NCBI GenBank assembly: GCA_002433485.1
Contig: DJIF01000089.1
Span: forward strand, 4,981-46,847
Source: Deltaproteobacteria bacterium UBA6601
GTDB lineage: Bacteria; Myxococcota_A; UBA796; UBA9615
Length of the DNA: 41,867 bases
Direction of reading: 5' to 3'
Part shown: positions 40,050 to 41,867 of the stretch, piece by piece
How positions within the stretch are numbered: position 1 is the first letter of the stretch
Layout: each line of letters begins with the position of its first letter
The notes under the pieces: generated by a model
Seen by the model: only the letters and a program-made list of their open reading frames with translations
Told to the model about the DNA's origin: nothing
Databases searched by the model: none
Program-made: the position numbers and the translations under genes

Positions 40050-41564
40050 GTGTCTTCTCCCCGGTCGTTGTTTTCCCTGCTCCTGATCTCGGCTCTGGTG
40101 CTTGGGACGGGCACTGCCATGGCGGAGAGCGTGTGTATCGCTCGTTCCGGTACGGTCATGGACCTGCCGCGCGCCATCGTCGCTGAGGGCAGTCGTATGC
40201 TGGGGAAGCTCGACCATCGTCGTTGCTACCCGGTCATGGAGCGGCTGGACGGCGTCACTCGGATTCTGGTCTCGGAGAAGCGTGGCTTTCACGGCGAGGT
40301 TGAGGTCGCCGATAGCGCGCTGGCGCAAATCCTTACCGATGACATCGAGATGGTCTCTAAAGAGGGCGCTGAGGTGTTTGGTGGAGTCCTCTCTGGGGCG
40401 CTGGTGGTGGTCGAGTCCGAACCGGGTAGCAGCGATCAGCTGGCGACCTTGGTCGAGGGCCGCCTTGGTGCCCGTTTTCTGGTGGGGGTCGATGATGTCT
40501 ATCCCGCTCAGAAATGGCCGGTACCCGATCCCGATGAGAGTGGTGGCGCCTCCTGGCCAGTGGCGGAACTGCCGTTACCGCCGACTGCTGATGGTTTGCT
40601 CGACGATCCTATGGGCATGCAGCTAAGAGCTGAGCTGAGGTCGCCGAGCTTTGCTGTCACCGAGTTGCGTAATGATCCTGGCTTGGGGCTTTGGCGCATG
40701 AATGTGCAGGAGCGCACCGAGGAGGCTGCTCGGGTTCAGATCGTCGGTCCGACCGCCTGGGCGGAAGGTTGGGTGGTTGGCTCCGCCTGGACTCGAGAGC
40801 CGCCGGTGGCCGGCTACGAGGGGCTGAGCGGCTTGGTCGTCACTGCACCTCAGCTGGGCGGTCCACGTGAGGTCGGTGCCAAGCCTGCGCCTCTTTATCG
40901 TGGGCCCAAAGGGGTTCGCGTTGGGGCCTTGCAGCCGGGCGCAAGATTGGAGGTCCTGGCCGCGGAAAAGGGTTGGCTGGAGGTCGTCTGCCGCTGGGAG
41001 CATGGGGAGGCTCGAGGCTGGGTGGAGAAGAAGCGTCTTGTTAAGGAAGGTAAAGAGGGACCTATTCAGCATCGTTTTGAGGGAGTCGCTGGAGTTCATC
41101 TGGCCCGAACGGCTCTGCAGTGGATGAGCCCTGAAGATCATCGGGAGGAGCGCGAAATAGCGGCTGAACCGTCCGTTTTGGAGTCGGGTGAATCTGAGCA
41201 GCGGAGACTGGAGAGTTTTGTACCGGAGCCTAAGCTGGAGATTTCTGCGGCGCTGGCTAGGTTGCGCTCATCTCTACCTCGTTTGCAGTGGCTCTACGCT
41301 CAGGGGCTGCTGATGAAGCCAGCCTTAAGTGGTGAGGTCACGGTCCGGGTGGTCGTTGATCCGACTGGCGAAATTCTTGAGGCTGGAGTCTTTTCTTCGA
41401 GCTTTACTGACCAAGCGGTCGCCGACCAGATCGCGACAGATCTGTCTGCGCTTAGCTTTGATCGGCGCCGCTTGCCGCGCCGCAAGCGCGGTCAGCCAAA
41501 GCGGGACTGGCGGGTGATCTTCTGGGCCCAATACCTGTTCAGTCCGGCTCCTGCCGTGAATTGA
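40050..41564 (+). CDS. Secreted protein with SH3-like and AgmX/PglI-like domains
   Basis: From GTG at 40050 the protein has 504 residues with a signal peptide (SLFSLLLISALVLGTG, AMA cleavage). The first 270 residues are of unknown type. Residues about 278-335 look like a bacterial SH3 domain (PLYRGPKGVRVGAL, then GWLEVVCRWEHGEARGWV). Residues about 393-500 resemble the C-terminal domain of AgmX/PglI-type and TonB-like proteins, with LSGEVTVRVVVDPTGEILEAGV. In Myxococcus such domains occur in gliding-motility and envelope proteins. The open frame extends upstream into the previous gene, but the signal peptide sets the start. A role in periplasmic scaffolding is inferred. Confidence 0.75.
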   Translation: MSSPRSLFSLLLISALVLGTGTAMAESVCIARSGTVMDLPRAIVAEGSRMLGKLDHRRCYPVMERLDGVTRILVSEKRGFHGEVEVADSALAQILTDDIEMVSKEGAEVFGGVLSGALVVVESEPGSSDQLATLVEGRLGARFLVGVDDVYPAQKWPVPDPDESGGASWPVAELPLPPTADGLLDDPMGMQLRAELRSPSFAVTELRNDPGLGLWRMNVQERTEEAARVQIVGPTAWAEGWVVGSAWTREPPVAGYEGLSGLVVTAPQLGGPREVGAKPAPLYRGPKGVRVGALQPGARLEVLAAEKGWLEVVCRWEHGEARGWVEKKRLVKEGKEGPIQHRFEGVAGVHLARTALQWMSPEDHREEREIAAEPSVLESGESEQRRLESFVPEPKLEISAALARLRSSLPRLQWLYAQGLLMKPALSGEVTVRVVVDPTGEILEAGVFSSSFTDQAVADQIATDLSALSFDRRRLPRRKRGQPKRDWRVIFWAQYLFSPAPAVN

Positions 41565-41636
41565 GTTGAGCCCCTGCCAGTAAGCCTTGTCGAGGATGCC
41601 CTTGCCCTCAGCGGTGTCCTCTGGGAGCATCTCGCC

Positions 41637-41867
41637 ATGCACAGGCTCAGGTATCTATTCTCTCTTCTTATGTTTGTTCCACTGGTGGGCGGCTGCGGTG
41701 ATCTCGGCAGTGGCACGCTGATCCTGGGCGGGGGGCCTGAAGCTGGGGACGCTGCTAGCGGCTCCGGCTCCAGTGACGAAACTGGTGGCGCTGATGACGA
41801 TGATGCGCTCGCCAATGACGACGATGACATTCTTCCTGATGATGACGACGACATTGCCGACGACGAC
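41637..41867 (+). CDS. N-terminal part of a lipoprotein with acidic linker
   Basis: The window ends inside this gene; 77 codons are visible. The signal peptide MHRLRYLFSLLMFVPLVGGC has a lipobox with Cys20. A Gly-rich spacer (GDLGSGTLILGGG) leads into blocks of Asp (DDDD, NDDDD, PDDDDD, ending DDD) that form a disordered acidic linker. GGGAG at 41623-41627 lies 9 bases before the ATG. Because the frame ends on a full codon, it would continue directly into the partial protein at the left edge if the sequence were circular or mis-split; a separate paralogue is the more likely explanation. Confidence 0.75.
   Translation, partial: MHRLRYLFSLLMFVPLVGGCGDLGSGTLILGGGPEAGDAASGSGSSDETGGADDDDALANDDDDILPDDDDDIADDD
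41793..41867 (+). repeat. Asp-coding GAC/GAT low-complexity run at window edge
   Basis: Almost every third codon group is GAC or GAT, broken by ALAN, ILP and IA. It mirrors the GAC run at the left edge and is a plausible assembly break point. Confidence 0.8.

Noticed and set aside
1..41867. Mobile island, prophage or defence system
   Set aside because: No integrase, transposase, phage structural, toxin-antitoxin, restriction or cas genes are recognisable, and gene content is mostly core metabolism.

Overview
The window is a gene-dense, G+C-rich stretch of bacterial chromosome. Nearly every base belongs to a gene and no gene-free stretch exceeds about 200 bases. There is no rRNA, tRNA, CRISPR array, insertion sequence, prophage or plasmid gene that I can recognise. 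The gene content points to a Gram-negative bacterium with an outer membrane, most likely Myxococcota or another lineage once placed in the Deltaproteobacteria. Reasons are a PilZ plus DUF4388 protein, an AgmX/PglI-like C-terminal domain, a paired ArsA/Get3 ATPase locus, lipoproteins with poly-aspartate linkers, a beta-barrel protein ending in Phe, a TonB-like protein, and meso-diaminopimelate synthesis (dapF-dapA-dapB). The lineage is inference; no marker gene was compared.

Layout. 1-675: end of a secreted protein with Asp-rich repeats, then a strong terminator. 835-3189: a membrane-anchored pentapeptide-repeat protein (minus), diverging from a PlsC-like acyltransferase coupled to a secreted START-like protein. 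3216-11395 (minus): a probable operon reading DnaQ-like exonuclease, type-2 isoleucyl-tRNA synthetase, RpoH-like sigma factor, Ski2-like RNA helicase and an alpha/beta hydrolase with an Asp nucleophile. The last four genes overlap or nearly touch. 11454-14578: an alpha/beta hydrolase and a HelD-like RNA polymerase-recycling helicase. 14581-16784 (minus): two overlapping ArsA/Get3-like ATPases. 16847-19648: FmdB-like zinc ribbon with a poly-Ser tail, folD, gcvT, gcvH. 19731-26310 (minus): an M1-aminopeptidase-like protein with a destroyed zinc site, a TonB-like protein and gcvP. 26493-31620: MarR-type regulator, small membrane protein, secreted helical protein, lipoprotein, DUF547 protein and a PilZ/DUF4388/J-like protein. 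31631-35591 (minus): beta-barrel protein, dapF, dapA, dapB. 35767-36774: fbp. 36838-39273 (minus): a fusion of 2-phosphoglycerate kinase with archaeal-type phosphoglycerate mutase. 39356-41867: DUF47/PhoU-like protein, SH3 plus AgmX-like secreted protein, and the start of a poly-Asp lipoprotein cut by the window edge.

How genes work together. FolD, GcvT, GcvH and GcvP connect glycine cleavage with the tetrahydrofolate one-carbon pool, although gcvP faces the other way. DapA, DapB and DapF belong to lysine and peptidoglycan precursor synthesis. Fbp and the kinase-mutase fusion both act in lower or reverse glycolysis. The ileS-rpoH-helicase operon couples translation capacity, heat-shock-type transcription and RNA turnover.

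The observations I would check first are the kinase-mutase fusion, the M1 pseudo-peptidase beside a TonB-like protein, the perfect inverted repeats that contain both stop codons at two convergent gene junctions, and the fact that both window ends fall in Asp-coding repeats that would join in frame.
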